A DNA stretch of 64,000 nt from positions 434,001-498,000 of the forward strand of contig JBAJFG010000344.1 in assembly GCA_037903475.1 (NCBI GenBank), written 5' to 3'. Below, one piece after another: positions 11,663 to 22,941 of the stretch. Every line of letters starts with the position of its first letter. Within the stretch, counting starts at the first letter, position 1. The notes under the pieces are model-generated. The model was not told where the DNA came from. It ran no database searches and worked only from the letters and a program-made list of their open reading frames with translations. Source of the DNA: Ancylostoma caninum (lineage: Eukaryota; Nematoda; Chromadorea; Rhabditida; Ancylostomatidae). Position numbers and translations under genes: made by a program.

Positions 11663-12084
11663 AGGCAGCACTCACGGAAATTTTCACTTCTGGAATGAGT
11701 CGCTTACCATGTAGTCGGCCGCTGGACAATCGCAACAGTAAGTCGAACACCTTGAATGACCATCTACCTGCGAAGATACTGCCGTGGACACATACGCCGC
11801 TCTGGACATTAGGGTTTCGTCGCGCCAACTAACGGCTTTGACAGGGTATGTGCATGTGGTTCAACGGGGGCGTGTCCATGAAATTCGTACCATTTGCAGG
11901 GTTCCGTGCCGGGACCCATCACGGAACACTCGTCCGCGCTGTGGACACACATGAAATACCGCCATCTTTTTCTGTGTTTTTCGCGTGTTTCACGCTTTGT
12001 CATCGTTGTCAATGAGTTTATCGTCCCTAAAAACCCCGATATACCGCGAAATCTTCAACACAAAAATTTCCGTGAGTGCTGCCT
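11663..12084. mobile_element. 422-bp TTAA-flanked MITE
   Basis: The ends are a perfect 22-bp inverted repeat beginning AGGCAGCACTCACGGAAATT, directly flanked by TTAA on both sides (11659-11662, 12085-12088). A TTAA duplication is the mark of piggyBac-type transposition. The interior has no transposase. It sits about 270 bases upstream of the asparaginyl-tRNA synthetase leader acceptor. Confidence 0.8.
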
Positions 12085-12354
12085 TTAACTGCATTGTCTA
12101 TGTGCACATACGTTACGGTAGTCCTTCATGGCGGTTGTTCACAGATCTTTATGTTAGAGGAATTGATAAGCAACGTGCTATGCAAATCGTTCGCATCTGT
12201 AGAGTAAGTTGATAACGTCTTATTTTCCCTGTAATTTTGTTGAAGAGTGCTTCTCAAAATACTTCTTGTTTCACCAGCAATCTCTGTTTTTGATGCTGTC
12301 ATGTCGTCCGATATTTCATCATATAAAAGATTGCTCAAATTTGATGATCTCCTT

Positions 12355-12357
12355 CAG
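12355..12357 (+). other. Probable spliced-leader acceptor of the tRNA synthetase
   Basis: CTCCTTCAG ends at 12357, 35 bases before the ATG at 12393. The leader between them includes AGACGCAGAC, the complement of the CTGCGTCT word seen repeatedly in this window. A cis-spliced 5' UTR exon is the alternative. Confidence 0.5.
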
Positions 12358-12392
12358 GGTAAAACGAGCTCACGCTCAAAGACGCAGACATT

Positions 12393-15300
12393 ATGACAAA
12401 GTTCTATATATGTCCTGAGTCTGGCTCGGACGAGAACGATGGTACTGAGGAGAAGCCTCTGGGGACCCTGTTCCAGGTAAATTTGCTTTTCTTTTGCATT
12501 TGTTCCAGGTAGACCTGCAAGATCATTTGTCCTTTAACATTCATTGAATAGGAGACGGGGTGGGGCAGACGCCTGTCTTCATGGTCTGCGTCCTCTTCGC
12601 GGCTGTAGGTTCTCTAATCTAAAAAAATACCCCAGACGTCCACTTTATCAAGTTGGTTATTCGACAAGGATGTAGCTTACCGCTCGCTTCGGAATTCTTT
12701 CTTGCAGTTTTCTACATCCTAAACAAAACATTCACATCTATAAATGAAATAAATGCAGTGAGAAAATTTGTTAGAGTTGGTTGATCGCGTTTTTGTCATT
12801 GACAGCAGCTGCTATTTTGAAACTGACATTGAAGGCTTCACCTATATTTTCTACATATCTTTCTTATTTATTCCAGGCCATGGTGCTTTCAAAGAACACT
12901 GGAGAATTCTTGGTTCGGACTGTCAAGGAAGACGGCACGAGGACATGGGAGCCAGCTGCAAAGGCCGCTATTAAGAAGAACTTGAAGAAGTGGGTTGTCA
13001 TTGATCTTCGATCTTTTCACTAGGTTCGTTACCATGTTAAACGAAAGTTCTTCATCTAGGTATGAAGCTGAATTGAAAAAAGCGGAGAAAGCCGCCGGTC
13101 GAGCCAAGGAACAAGAAGCTGCTTCCCAGACTGCTCTTGAGGAGGCTAAAAAGGTAAGTAATCCTCTTGGTTTTCCATTTTCAAGTCTTTACTCACATAC
13201 TACATAGATCTTTTTCCTACATTTTCAGATCACATTTAAACTAGATGAATCGCTTCCACCCGCGACACTTGTAAAAATCAGAGATTGTGTGAAATATCGT
13301 GGTCAACGGATACGTGTCAAAGCTTGGGTGCATCGACTACGACGGCAAGGTATGTCCTTTCCTCGTTCACCTACTCTTTTGGTATTTAATACAGATTTCG
13401 GTTTCAATGTTCGTTTTGTTAGTTCTACTTCATTCTTTTATTGGCGCTTTTATTTTCCTTGAATTTTCGGTATGATGAGGTCCTTGGCTGGCAGATTCCC
13501 TGGAAAAACGCCATATCAGGGTGTTTGCTTCAAAATTAAGTTCAAGAAAAACGAGAAGGGAATAGTTTGTTCTAGGCTGAGCAAACATTAGCATTTCTTT
13601 CACTAGACGCAAAAATATCATGGTAGCCAATCCATTCAGTTCTCTTTCATCGACTAGTTCGTTTTTAATCTTAGCGAATGATTTGTATTATGTTGTAGCC
13701 TTTCATTGTCTATTTCGCTCAAATTTCATTAATTCTCACTGTTTTCCCTTTCATTTCTAATACTATTTCTAGTTTCCACCGTTTCAGGAAAATCACTCAT
13801 GTTCTGGGTGCTCCGCGATGGGTCTGGTTATTTGCAGTGCGTGCTGAATGACGTTTTGGTTAGTTTTTTTTCCTTCTCTTTCCCAGCTTTCATTGATTTT
13901 CCGGCCTTTATTTCAATTCGTTAATATTTATCGTTGCCAATGTATTCAATCCTTTTTGCCTGGAGTGGAACTTCATGGAACAGCATGGTTGACTGGTCTT
14001 TTGACCTACATCGTTGTATCCTCTTTCACAGAAGTATTTTATCCATAGTTTCCGATCCATTTGCAGTGTCAAAGCTATGATGCTGTTACGCTAAACACCG
14101 AAAGCTCTGTCGAAGTCTACGGGACCATTCAGAAGGTGATAATTATAATTATTGGTTTTATTTGTTGAAAATTTGATCAACTTGTTAGTATTGAGAAGTA
14201 TAAGGTCACCTCAATTTAATGCTGATTCAGGTCCCGGAAGGAAAACAAGCTCCAGATGGTCATGAATTAATTGTGGACTACTGGAGACTCATCGGTTCTG
14301 CTCCACCAGGAGGTATTGACAATGTACTGAACGAAGAGGCTGGTGTTGAGGTGATGCTTGACAACAGGTATGGAGTTTCTGCTTTCTGTGCATCTACTAA
14401 TTTCCTCATTTTCCAGTGTTACTTAAACGGTATTTTTGGAAAGTAATTTCTAAAGTAATTCTCCAGCAGTACTGCTTTTCCAAGAGATTTTATTCAGACA
14501 TCTCGTCATTCGTGGTGAGAACGCGTCCAGAATCCTGAGGATTCGGGCAGCAGCCACTAGAGCGATGCGTGAACATTTCTACCATGCTGGATACACGGAA
14601 ATCTGCCCACCAACTTTAGTGCAAACTCAGGTGGGTTTTAACTTAGCTTACCAGCAGTAAGAACACTTAAGCATGCAACCGTAGCTGATTTTTGCCGTTA
14701 TGATTATGCATTGCGCTTTTGGCATTCGAGAATGTTTTGGCTCCAGAGAAAGCTTCGGAGGCCGCACGCATCATTTAGATTGTACAGGGTGATAGTGGTA
14801 ATAGTTAACACAACGCGGATTCACACACCGTTAGCAAGGGCCTCAACACGTCTAACCACAGTGATCTCAGTGATGCATCCAGACCCAGTTGTTTGGACCC
14901 GTTAGCACCCGTTGAGCCATCGGAGTCTTGCTTCTCTGGTTGTCTGCGCTTCTACACATTTCACTAATGTTAACGTTCACAACCGATGGTATGGAGCATG
15001 GGAGCGGGTCCGGATCATTGGACTCCATAAAACAAATTAGCGACCACCTTGCTGTAGACTACGATCTGCTGGCAAAAATACGTTAGAAATCTAAGCGTTC
15101 TACCACTATTTTTCTCTCTTCTTCCTTCTTTTCTTTCTTACTACAGTATTGTCGGTGATGGTTGCTAAACTGCTGTTTCTGACTTTCCTAAGAGTTAACA
15201 AATCAATCTAAGAAACTGTTGAGGTTATTAAATGGGGTCTATATCACATGAGAACTGTTGGAACGTTGCGAAGTGAAATTCTCTTCAGGTGGAAGGCGGT

Positions 15301-16796
15301 TCAACGCTATTTGCTCTGGACTACTTCGGCGAACAGTCGTACCTGACACAATCGTCTCAACTATATTTGGAAACATGCATCGCATCGTTAGGGGACGTTT
15401 ATTGCATTGCTCAGTCGTATCGGTAAGATTCTTTTAGATCTCTAATCATTTCATGATTTTTTTCGCCCTGTTGTGCCATTTTAATATGCTTTGTGGTCGT
15501 CTAACACTCACTTGTGCCAAGTTTAGTGCTGAAAAGTCGCGCACCCGTCGTCACTTGGCAGAATATGCACACGTGGAGGCAGAATGTGCGTTCATTACAT
15601 TTGAAGAGCTTATGGATCGCATTGAGGATATTGTTTGCGATACGGTTGATCGACTTATGGCGGATCCGACTGTAAAGGCACTTATTGAGTTTGTGAACCC
15701 TGTAAGTGCTGACGCAGCGTTATGTGCGTTGGACGAGTTTTTATATGCCAAGAATGGCTCTGTTTAGGAATTCAAACCACCACAACGACCATTCCGTCGC
15801 ATGACTTACACCGAAGCGATTCAGTGGTTGATTGAACATGACGTACGTAACGAGCATGGAGAGAAGTTCGTTCATGGGGAGGATATAGCGGAGGCGGCGG
15901 AGAGGAAAATGACGGATACGATTGGAGTGGTGAGTTCCTGGATGATTTAAACAGTTTTTCTTCTTTGTACTATTCTTGAGTTCATCTTATCATCTTGTTT
16001 ATTAAACCTATTCTACATTATGTATAAATTTAATATACTTCACTTATCAAATTTTTCTTCTTTTTGTTTCGTCAGATGGGGAAAATCTTTTTTTTTCGCT
16101 AAAGAACGTTCCTTGCACCTACAATGCAGGAAATCTTGCGAGTTACGGGTAAATCAGAAAAAAGAAAAGTAGTGTCAATTAAAGTTTAGTTGGAAATTCG
16201 ATAGCTTCTTTCCTCGTAAAGCTGTGTGTACGACTAATTTAACGCTATTCTCTTCGTGTTATTTCATGCACCATCTTCTCTGGAATTTACCTTTTCAGCC
16301 CATCCTGCTCAACAAATTCCCAGCCGGTATTAAGTCGTTTTACATGGCTCGATGTCAAGACGACAATGAACTCACCGAGTCTGTGGATCTTCTTATGCCT
16401 GGTTTGTATAACAGTGTCCATTGCTTAGGTTTCTTTTTATCTCCTCTGTATCTGAATTTTAACACTTCGATTATCTGTAGGTGTGGGTGAAATTGTTGGT
16501 GGATCCATGCGTTTGTGGCGTGAAGAAGAGTTGCACAAGGCATTTATTGGGGCTGGAATTGACCCTAAGAACTACTTCTGGTTGGTTTTCTTTCTGTCGA
16601 TGCTGCATGCAAGTCCACAAAGGCGTTTAGCATCCTATAATTCGATTTTAGGTACATGGACCAGAGAAAGTACGGTGCCGTGCCTCACGGTGGTTATGGT
16701 TTAGGATTGGAGCGCTTTATATGTTGGTTAACAAACACGCATCATATTAGGGATGTCTGCTTATACCCACGATTTATTGGTAGATGTGCACCTTGA
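12393..16796 (+). CDS. nars-1: Cytoplasmic asparaginyl-tRNA synthetase, 14 exons
   Basis: It charges tRNA-Asn with asparagine (class IIb). Exons: 12393-12476, 12877-12989, 13060-13153, 13229-13349, 13788-13858, 14067-14135, 14231-14367, 14498-14630, 15289-15422, 15527-15701, 15768-15929, 16299-16401, 16481-16580, 16652-16796 (TGA). All are GT-AG and phases agree; 546 aa against 548 for human. Domain order: eukaryote-specific N-terminal extension (1-65), a Lys/Glu-rich coiled coil ([20 protein letters not shown]), OB-fold anticodon-binding domain from about residue 115, then the class II core. Motif 2 reads [20 protein letters not shown]; motif 3 is [10 protein letters not shown] near the C-terminus; the end is PRFIGRCAP. 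No mitochondrial targeting sequence is seen. Every exon is intact. Intron 10 (15702-15767) carries the word GGACGAGTTT at 15731. Confidence 0.97.
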
Positions 16797-18519
16797 TTTG
16801 GCATTCGATCTGTTATTTTAGCTTCAAATGGGTTTGTTATTCCACACTTCTGGGCTAGGAAATGTTAGTTCCGAAGGGCTGTGTGCCTTTGTTAAGTTCG
16901 CTGTTGATCTATCACTGTTTTATGGGAAAGGTTGGTTGCTAAAATTGGTTTTGACCCGCCCAATCATCATTGTTCTGTTTTTCAACTCGTTCCATTCCTA
17001 TAATTGTCGTGGCTGTACATCTTTTCCAGTAGTCGAAAATTGCCCGGAAAAATTCGTAGTCAGTTCATTTCTTGTTTATTTCAAGAAAATATGGAATATT
17101 CTATGAAAGGATGATGTTTGTGTTTGCTAATGAAATTATTTTGCGAACTTAACAATTCCAGGAAGTGCGGATTTCACTCAACGAGGTAGAATCCGCTTCT
17201 AAATCGATGGGGTGTGTATCATCGTGAGGGAAAACGGGGCGTGGCATAGTTCTGCGATTGGTCCGTTCAAATCCTCCTCCCGCCCTCAACGGTTGACTCG
17301 TTCCATTCGCGCGCGATCCCACTATACATAAACATGCAGAATTTGAATGCGACCGAGGACGAGTTGATCGTGAAGGGCGGGAAGTCTCCGCCTCGTTTTC
17401 CCTCACGATGATACACACCCAAATCGATATTCTGCTTCAGTACACTTTATTGTTAGTTCTTTATCGCATATACGACGTATCACAGAAGTAATGAACAACC
17501 GAGATACGGAATTGCCCGCAACACAGAAGCAGACCCGATGGAGGCAGATTAAAAGCACATGCACCGAAAAGGCTATGGTGAGAAGTGGCTATGGCTAGAA
17601 GTGACATAGGCCACAAACATGGACAATGAGCAAGAACAAGTTTTGTTGTGGAAGAAGGATAGACGAGAAGCCCAGCGCTGTATCTCTCGAATTTCAAATG
17701 AAGGAGGATGGACGAGAAGCCCAGCGCTGAATCTCTCGATTTTCAAATTTATCGGCCTTTGGGTCAGCGGTTCGGTCGGTTGCGTTGCGTCTGGCATTCC
17801 GGCCGCGGTCTCACACGGCCGCAGGCTTGGAGGCCAATAACCTTTGTAGGAGCTACGATAGTAACAGATTTGATTGTCCATATTTACGACCTTTTCGAAT
17901 TTCGAATGCAAATCAAAATAATGCAAGGCGTATCCAAGAAAATTCCTAGCATCATCGATTGGAAGAGCATAAAGTGTTCACAATCGATAACCATACCTTA
18001 CACAAAGAGGATAGAGAACAAGAAACTTCTACGAGCTGCTGGTGGGTAAGTATAGGAATAAAATAACGAATATCAATCAAGATCGAGCAAATTTAAGGAT
18101 CCATTATAGGGTAGCGTTGGTTGGTCCGAATAACGGGAAGGTGAGAATTAGTCACTGAAGAGAAATCGGAAATTGCTCGCGAGCAATAAGTCTGCAATAA
18201 TCCACAACTGAAAGCTAGTTTTAATGGATGTTTAGCGGTCTCTAAGCTATGCGAGAACTGGTCCCTGAATCTATTCATGATTGTTTCTATATCTATTAAT
18301 CCACTTTAGCCTGATATCACACAGCGCTTCACAGCTTAAGAAACCGGAGAAAACATTCGGAATGATGTTAAAAGGTTTGGGGACCAGTTCTCGCTTGACC
18401 AATTTTTACATTACTCATGTCAGAGTCACTCGCATATGGAACTATTCGATAAAGAAGAAATAGTCTATAACTTGCTTCTATGATGGAATAGATGTAATAT
18501 CCTAACTCTCCCAGAATTT
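16797..18519. other. Convergent intergenic region
   Basis: It lies between the 3' ends of the plus-strand synthetase and the minus-strand membrane-protein gene. It holds the inverted-repeat element at 17186-17446, a local duplication of 'ggacgagaagcccagcgctg' near 17661 and 17711, and an inverted pair of GAGAACTGGTCCC words at 18253 and 18380. No gene was recognised. Confidence 0.5.
17186..17446. mobile_element. Inverted-repeat MITE candidate
   Basis: GGGTGTGTATCATCGTGAGG at about 17211 continues through GAAAACG and recurs as its reverse complement at about 17391-17420. Weaker pairing extends outward through ATCGAT and GCTTC-type blocks. The ~150-bp centre contains 'cgcgcgcgatccc'. It has MITE architecture, but the exact ends and target duplication are not certain. 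Confidence 0.65.
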
Positions 18520-20100
18520 CTAGACTCCCGAAGTTGGCAAGTAAAACTTTGGTCTCGAGATCTCTCCAGCTGGATTTTCATCTGGGGTTTTTGGCAGGAG
18601 CCGACGTGGCTTTCGTTCTTCAGGGACCTTCACTGGACTCCGATGGGACCGGAGGTCTTCTTGCGCGCGAAGCATTCGATTTTCAATGGCGTCTGGTGTC
18701 AGTCGTGTGGCGACTATTGGTGGTGGTGGAGTGCTGGGTGTAGATGTGTCCGAAACCACGACGGTTGCCGGTTTTATCACCAGCGGAGCGGGGTTTATAG
18801 TTACGGTGGACTGTCGTCTTTTGGTGCCCTCCTTGGATTTACTGGGAATGGAGCCATTGGGCGGTTTGGTTTGCGACTTGGACTGGGCCACTGATGTCCT
18901 CCTGGTTGGGGATTTGTCCTTGGTCTGGGCCAGCGATGCCCTTCTGGTTGGGGACTTGTCCTTGGTCTGGGCCAGCGATGCCCTTCTGGTTGGGGACTTA
19001 TCCTTGGTCTGGGCCAGCGATGCCCTTCTGGTTGGGGACTTATCCTTGGTCTGGGCCAGCGATGCCCTTCTGGTTGGGGACTTATCCTTGGTCTGAGCCA
19101 GCGATGCCCTTCTGGTTGGGGACTTATCCTTGTTGGGCACCGCGAGGGTTTGCAAGTTAGCGACACTTTTTCTGGATTTTCTCGGCGTTTTCTGGCTACC
19201 CTGGATAAAATCTGCTTCTTTAGGCGTCAGAGACTTTCTTGGAGTGGTGGAAGCTCTCCTAATAGGCGATTTCTCCTCTTCGGCTATATCGACCACTTCC
19301 AAATTAGGGATGCTTTTTCTGGATTTCACGGGAGTTTCCTGACAATCCAGGTCAATTGTTGCTTCCTTACTAGTCGCCCTTTTTCGGTACATTGCTCGCT
19401 TAGCGGCGACGTCCAACTGCTTCGCCGCCACCTCCTCCTTTCCCCGTCTTATCATCGCCTTAATTACCGGCGGTTCATGTGGATACCTGGCCCGAACTGT
19501 CTTCGATGTCGTTGGCACTTCTAGGAAGAATGTAGGCTTCTCCGTAGGAGGCTCGGCTGTCTCCACTGCTGCACCCGTTCCCGTCAGGACCTCCCCATTC
19601 ATCCGTGCTTCTTCCGCTTCTCTAAATATCAGTGAAACATTGCTATCATTCGCATTCAGCGTTCGCCTAATGCGCGGAGCCTCTGGTTCATCAGGTGATT
19701 GAGGAATGGTGGACGAGTTCACCAGTCCATCCACTGTGAGTGTCTGCGGAAATTCCATTGGCTCCTTCGGTAGCATTGGTCGATCTCGTCGCGAACGATT
19801 GTTGGCATTCCGAACGATTTGCCCAAAACGAACTCGTACAGCTGATCCCCACAGGCTGGCAACGTGCCAATACCAGTGCCAATACACGTACAACTGAAAA
19901 GGTCATTTAAATTACGGTATCCAAAAGATCTTCGGAGTGTGAGAACAAGCTCCACCCACCAGAAAAAAGTTGAGCATTGTTCCAGTGATATAGACAGAAA
20001 TCGGTAGAACCGGCACGGCATGTGGTTCCATGAGTTGCGGCAGAATACGAGGAAGTGCTGCTATGAGTAGGATTAGAAGGCCAATACCATAAGCGGATTG
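18520..20100 (-). CDS. Four-pass membrane protein, 3' exons (third membrane pair and basic tail)
   Basis: Two minus-strand exons: 19960-20100 (47 aa) and 18520-19893 (457 aa plus stop), joined in phase 0 (donor CTG|GTGGGT, acceptor TTTTCAG|TTGTAC). The first is almost entirely hydrophobic: GIGLLILLIAALPRIL, then a segment running from VPVLPISVYITGTMLNFFL across the junction into YVYWHWYWHVASLWG. The rest is a hydrophilic, Lys/Arg/Ser/Thr/Pro-rich tail, presumably cytoplasmic. An ancestral ~45-residue unit occurs twice (TPVKSRKSIPNLE... and TPRKSRKSVANLQ...). It is followed by six copies of a 14-residue unit KDKSPTRRASLAQT, each with an SP site and an RRAS site of the PKA type. The acceptor at 20101-20103 is followed upstream by a second AG and then the GAAT array. 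The upstream exons are proposed at 51408-51647 and 55299-55451. I do not recognise the family. Confidence 0.7.
18883..19134 (-). repeat. 42-bp coding minisatellite, six units
   Basis: The plus-strand unit contains GGGCCAGCGATGCCCTTCTG and repeats every 42 bases with very few differences. The period is a multiple of three, so it adds 14 residues per unit (KDKSPTRRASLAQT) in the tail of the membrane protein. Outer units differ most (NKDK at the N-terminal end, RRTSV at the C-terminal end) and inner units are nearly identical, suggesting recent expansion. The array stays open in several other frames, which explains the overlapping spurious ORFs. Confidence 0.95.
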
Positions 20101-20127
20101 CTGAAAAAATTTGTCTGAGAAAAAAAA

Positions 20128-20974
20128 TGAATGAATGAACGAGTGAATGAATGAATGAATGAATGAATGAATGAATGAATGAATGAATGAATGAATGAAG
20201 TGAATGAATGAACGAGTAAATGGATGAATGAATGGAATAAATGAATGAATGAAGTGAATGAATGAATGTGTAAATGGATGAATGGATAGATGAATGGATG
20301 AATGAATGAAGTGAATGGATGAATGAATGAGTAAATGGATGAATGAATGAATGAATGAATGGTTGAATTAATGAATGAATGAGTGAATGAATGAATGGAG
20401 TGAATGAACGAATGAACGAGTGAGTGAATGGATGAATGAATGAATGAATGAATGAATGAATGAATGAGGTGAATGAATGAATGAATGAGTAAATAGATGA
20501 ATGAATGAATGAATGAATGAATGAATGAACGAGTAAATGAATGAATGAATGGAGTGAATGAATGAATGAATGAGTAAATGGATGAATGAATGAGTGAATG
20601 AACGAATGAATGAATGAATGAATGAATGAATGAACGAGTAAATGAATGAATGAAGTGAAAGAATGAATGAATGAATGAATGAATGAATGAATGAATGAAT
20701 GGAGTGAATGAATGAATGGAGTGAATGAACGAATGAACGAGTGAGTGAATGAATGAATGAATGAAGTGAATGAATGAATGAATGAGTAAATGGATGAATG
20801 AATGAGTGAATGAATGAATGGATGGATGAATGAATGAACGAGTAAATGAATGAATGAATGGAGTGAATGAATGAATGGAGTGAATGAACGGATGAACGAG
20901 TGAGTGAGTGAGTGAGTGAATGAATGAATGAATGAATGAATGAATGAATGAATGAATGAATGAATGAATGAATG
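20128..20974. repeat. GAAT tetranucleotide array, 0.85 kb
   Basis: Almost pure (GAAT)n interrupted by recurring variants such as GAACGAGTAAATGGATGAAT and AGTGAATG. It starts 28 bases from the splice acceptor of the exon at 19960-20100, so on the minus strand the intron ends in (ATTC)n, then T-rich sequence, then CAG. It is the reverse complement in type of the array at 22942-24134. Confidence 0.97.
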
Positions 20975-22941
20975 TGAAAAGTTATTTATTTCATAAACTA
21001 TTTCGAATTTATTATTTTACAGTTATATTTTCACTTTATGCGTCATAAAAATGACGTCGTAAGACTTCACAAAATTCATTTTCGACCAGAGAGGCGTTTT
21101 TCCTCGTCGATTTGTTCCTCGACGAACAAAGAACTTCACAACAACTTTCTATGTATGCTTAAAATTATAAGCAACATTCACGGAAAATCGATATGCACCG
21201 AAGGCATAAGGCGTCTCTATAAATTACTTTTCACGTGCCCCAAAGGATCATTGCTGTTCTTCGATGTTTGTGAGGAGAAATGGGCTGTGCTCCGCAGCTA
21301 TGTGGACTTGAACTATGTGTTTGTGCAGCAAACTAAAGCAGTTTGGAGATTTCCGAGCTGATGACGTCATCAATTTATATATACTAAAGGTCTTTGGATT
21401 ACGATGAGAGGTCTTGCACTAATGGAAATCCTGGAATGCAGCTAATAGCTTTTCTAAACTGCAGATATCATATTTTCTGCATATTCAAAAAAAGTGGAGT
21501 TGAAATGGAGGCGAAGATGTGAATTGTAGTTAGACCACGCCCATTCAACCTGCTGGGATTTCTATGAACATTTTGCTTAGCAAATAAAATTGGTATGCAC
21601 TGCTGCTCACATGAAAAATCGTGCAAATTCTTCCCCACACAATGTAATTTGTGGTTAAAACACTTCCGCTCACTTCGCAAAGTCTTCTACGAGTTTTTCA
21701 AGGTCTGCAGCTGGGTTCACAGCGGTTCTGACCACAAATTCTGTTTGCTTACAGAATGTTGTAGTCAAGACACACCCCGTCACGCCGACTAATGACTACT
21801 TTCTCTCTAATTTTTTTTTCAAATTGTCAAAATCTATACCAGATATTTGAGAAAACGTCCTTTAATTGTACGTAGATGCGGAGAGAGGAGGAGGAGACAC
21901 AGAGGGAATTAGAGAGGAAAAGTGAGTGAGAGAGAAAAAGAAAGAGAGAAAAAGAAAATAGAGAATGACTCTGGAAACACTGTGAAAAATTTCAAAGATG
22001 GTTGGATATTCCATGAGAAATGTCCCGCAGAAACCTCAAAAATGGACGAGTTTCTCTCCATACATTTTCCCCAACTCTAGGTAGTTCTCAATAACTTTCC
22101 TAGCACAATGACAATATGCGACCCTTTGTCATGTCATAGTTTTTCGAGAAGTGCGCATAGCCAGCGAACAGATCCCATGGGTAAACTCGTCCAATAGATA
22201 GAGCTATTTGTCAGCTGTTCGGACTGGTCTGCGCTAGCGGATGAATTGAAAATAACAAGTTTGGACATCAGACATCAAGAACTCACGGAACATAGTGGGC
22301 GTTTGAAATTGTGGTGGAATAGTATAAAAGGTTATAAAAAGAGATATGGGTAGTAGTCAGTGGCGGACGCTGGGGGGGGGAAGCGGCACTCCCCTCCCTC
22401 CCAGAGAATGGATAGCCGAATACTTGAAACTGCTTCATAAAATAGATTAAAATATTGTGTATGCTTATTTTTTACCGTTTATTTCAGTGATTATTTTTGA
22501 AGCATCTATTATTAATTATTGAATATATCAAAATTTATGTTTTAAGTAATTTTATTATTCCATTTTGGTCCACGGAGAGGCGGAGTGGATTTGCCACTTT
22601 TGTCCATTCCCCCCCCCCCCCTTCCTCTGGTTAACAGCTCTTGCATTTGGCACTGGTAGCAGTAGCGGAAAATAAAAAAATTATTATCGGCATTGCTCAC
22701 GTTCTAGACACCTTTTTCTTTCTTCTTTTCCTTTTTTTTCCTTTTTTTTCATGCTGTTCATTAGTAAGCAGTAAGTTCAACGTGACAGGAAATACAATCT
22801 CATTGTTCTCAACCAAAAAAAAGCTGTATTATGCGGATGACCTTAAAACATGCACAGTGATTAAAAAGGCTTGCAAGGAAAAGCTGAGATAGCTACGAAA
22901 GGGCAATTTTTACCTCTTCAGTCCTTTCCCTTGTTTCTCCT
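20975..22941. other. Intron spacer between the two opposed arrays
   Basis: About 1.97 kb separating the GAAT and ATTC arrays. It contains the hAT-like MITE copy at 22358-22632, an AGAGA purine block (21875-21955) and GGACGAGTTT words at 22044 and 22183. The 107-residue frame at 21038-21361 has no recognisable domain. Confidence 0.5.
22358..22632 (+). mobile_element. hAT-like MITE, copy 2
   Basis: It starts CAGTGGCGGACGC and has the same G-rich, AT-rich body, 'ggtccacggagaggc' and C-run order as other copies. It ends in a 13-base C run (22609-22621) without a clean CCGCCACTG terminus, so the right end is degraded. Confidence 0.6.

Noticed and set aside
17240..17290. tRNA-like B box (CGTTCAAATCC)
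   Set aside because: No A box or cloverleaf could be formed around it; it lies inside an inverted-repeat element.
18686..19166. Several plus- and minus-strand frames over the coding minisatellite
   Set aside because: They are shadow frames of the 42-base repeat; the minus-strand phase-0 frame continues through the whole exon and joins the upstream exon, so it is the real one.
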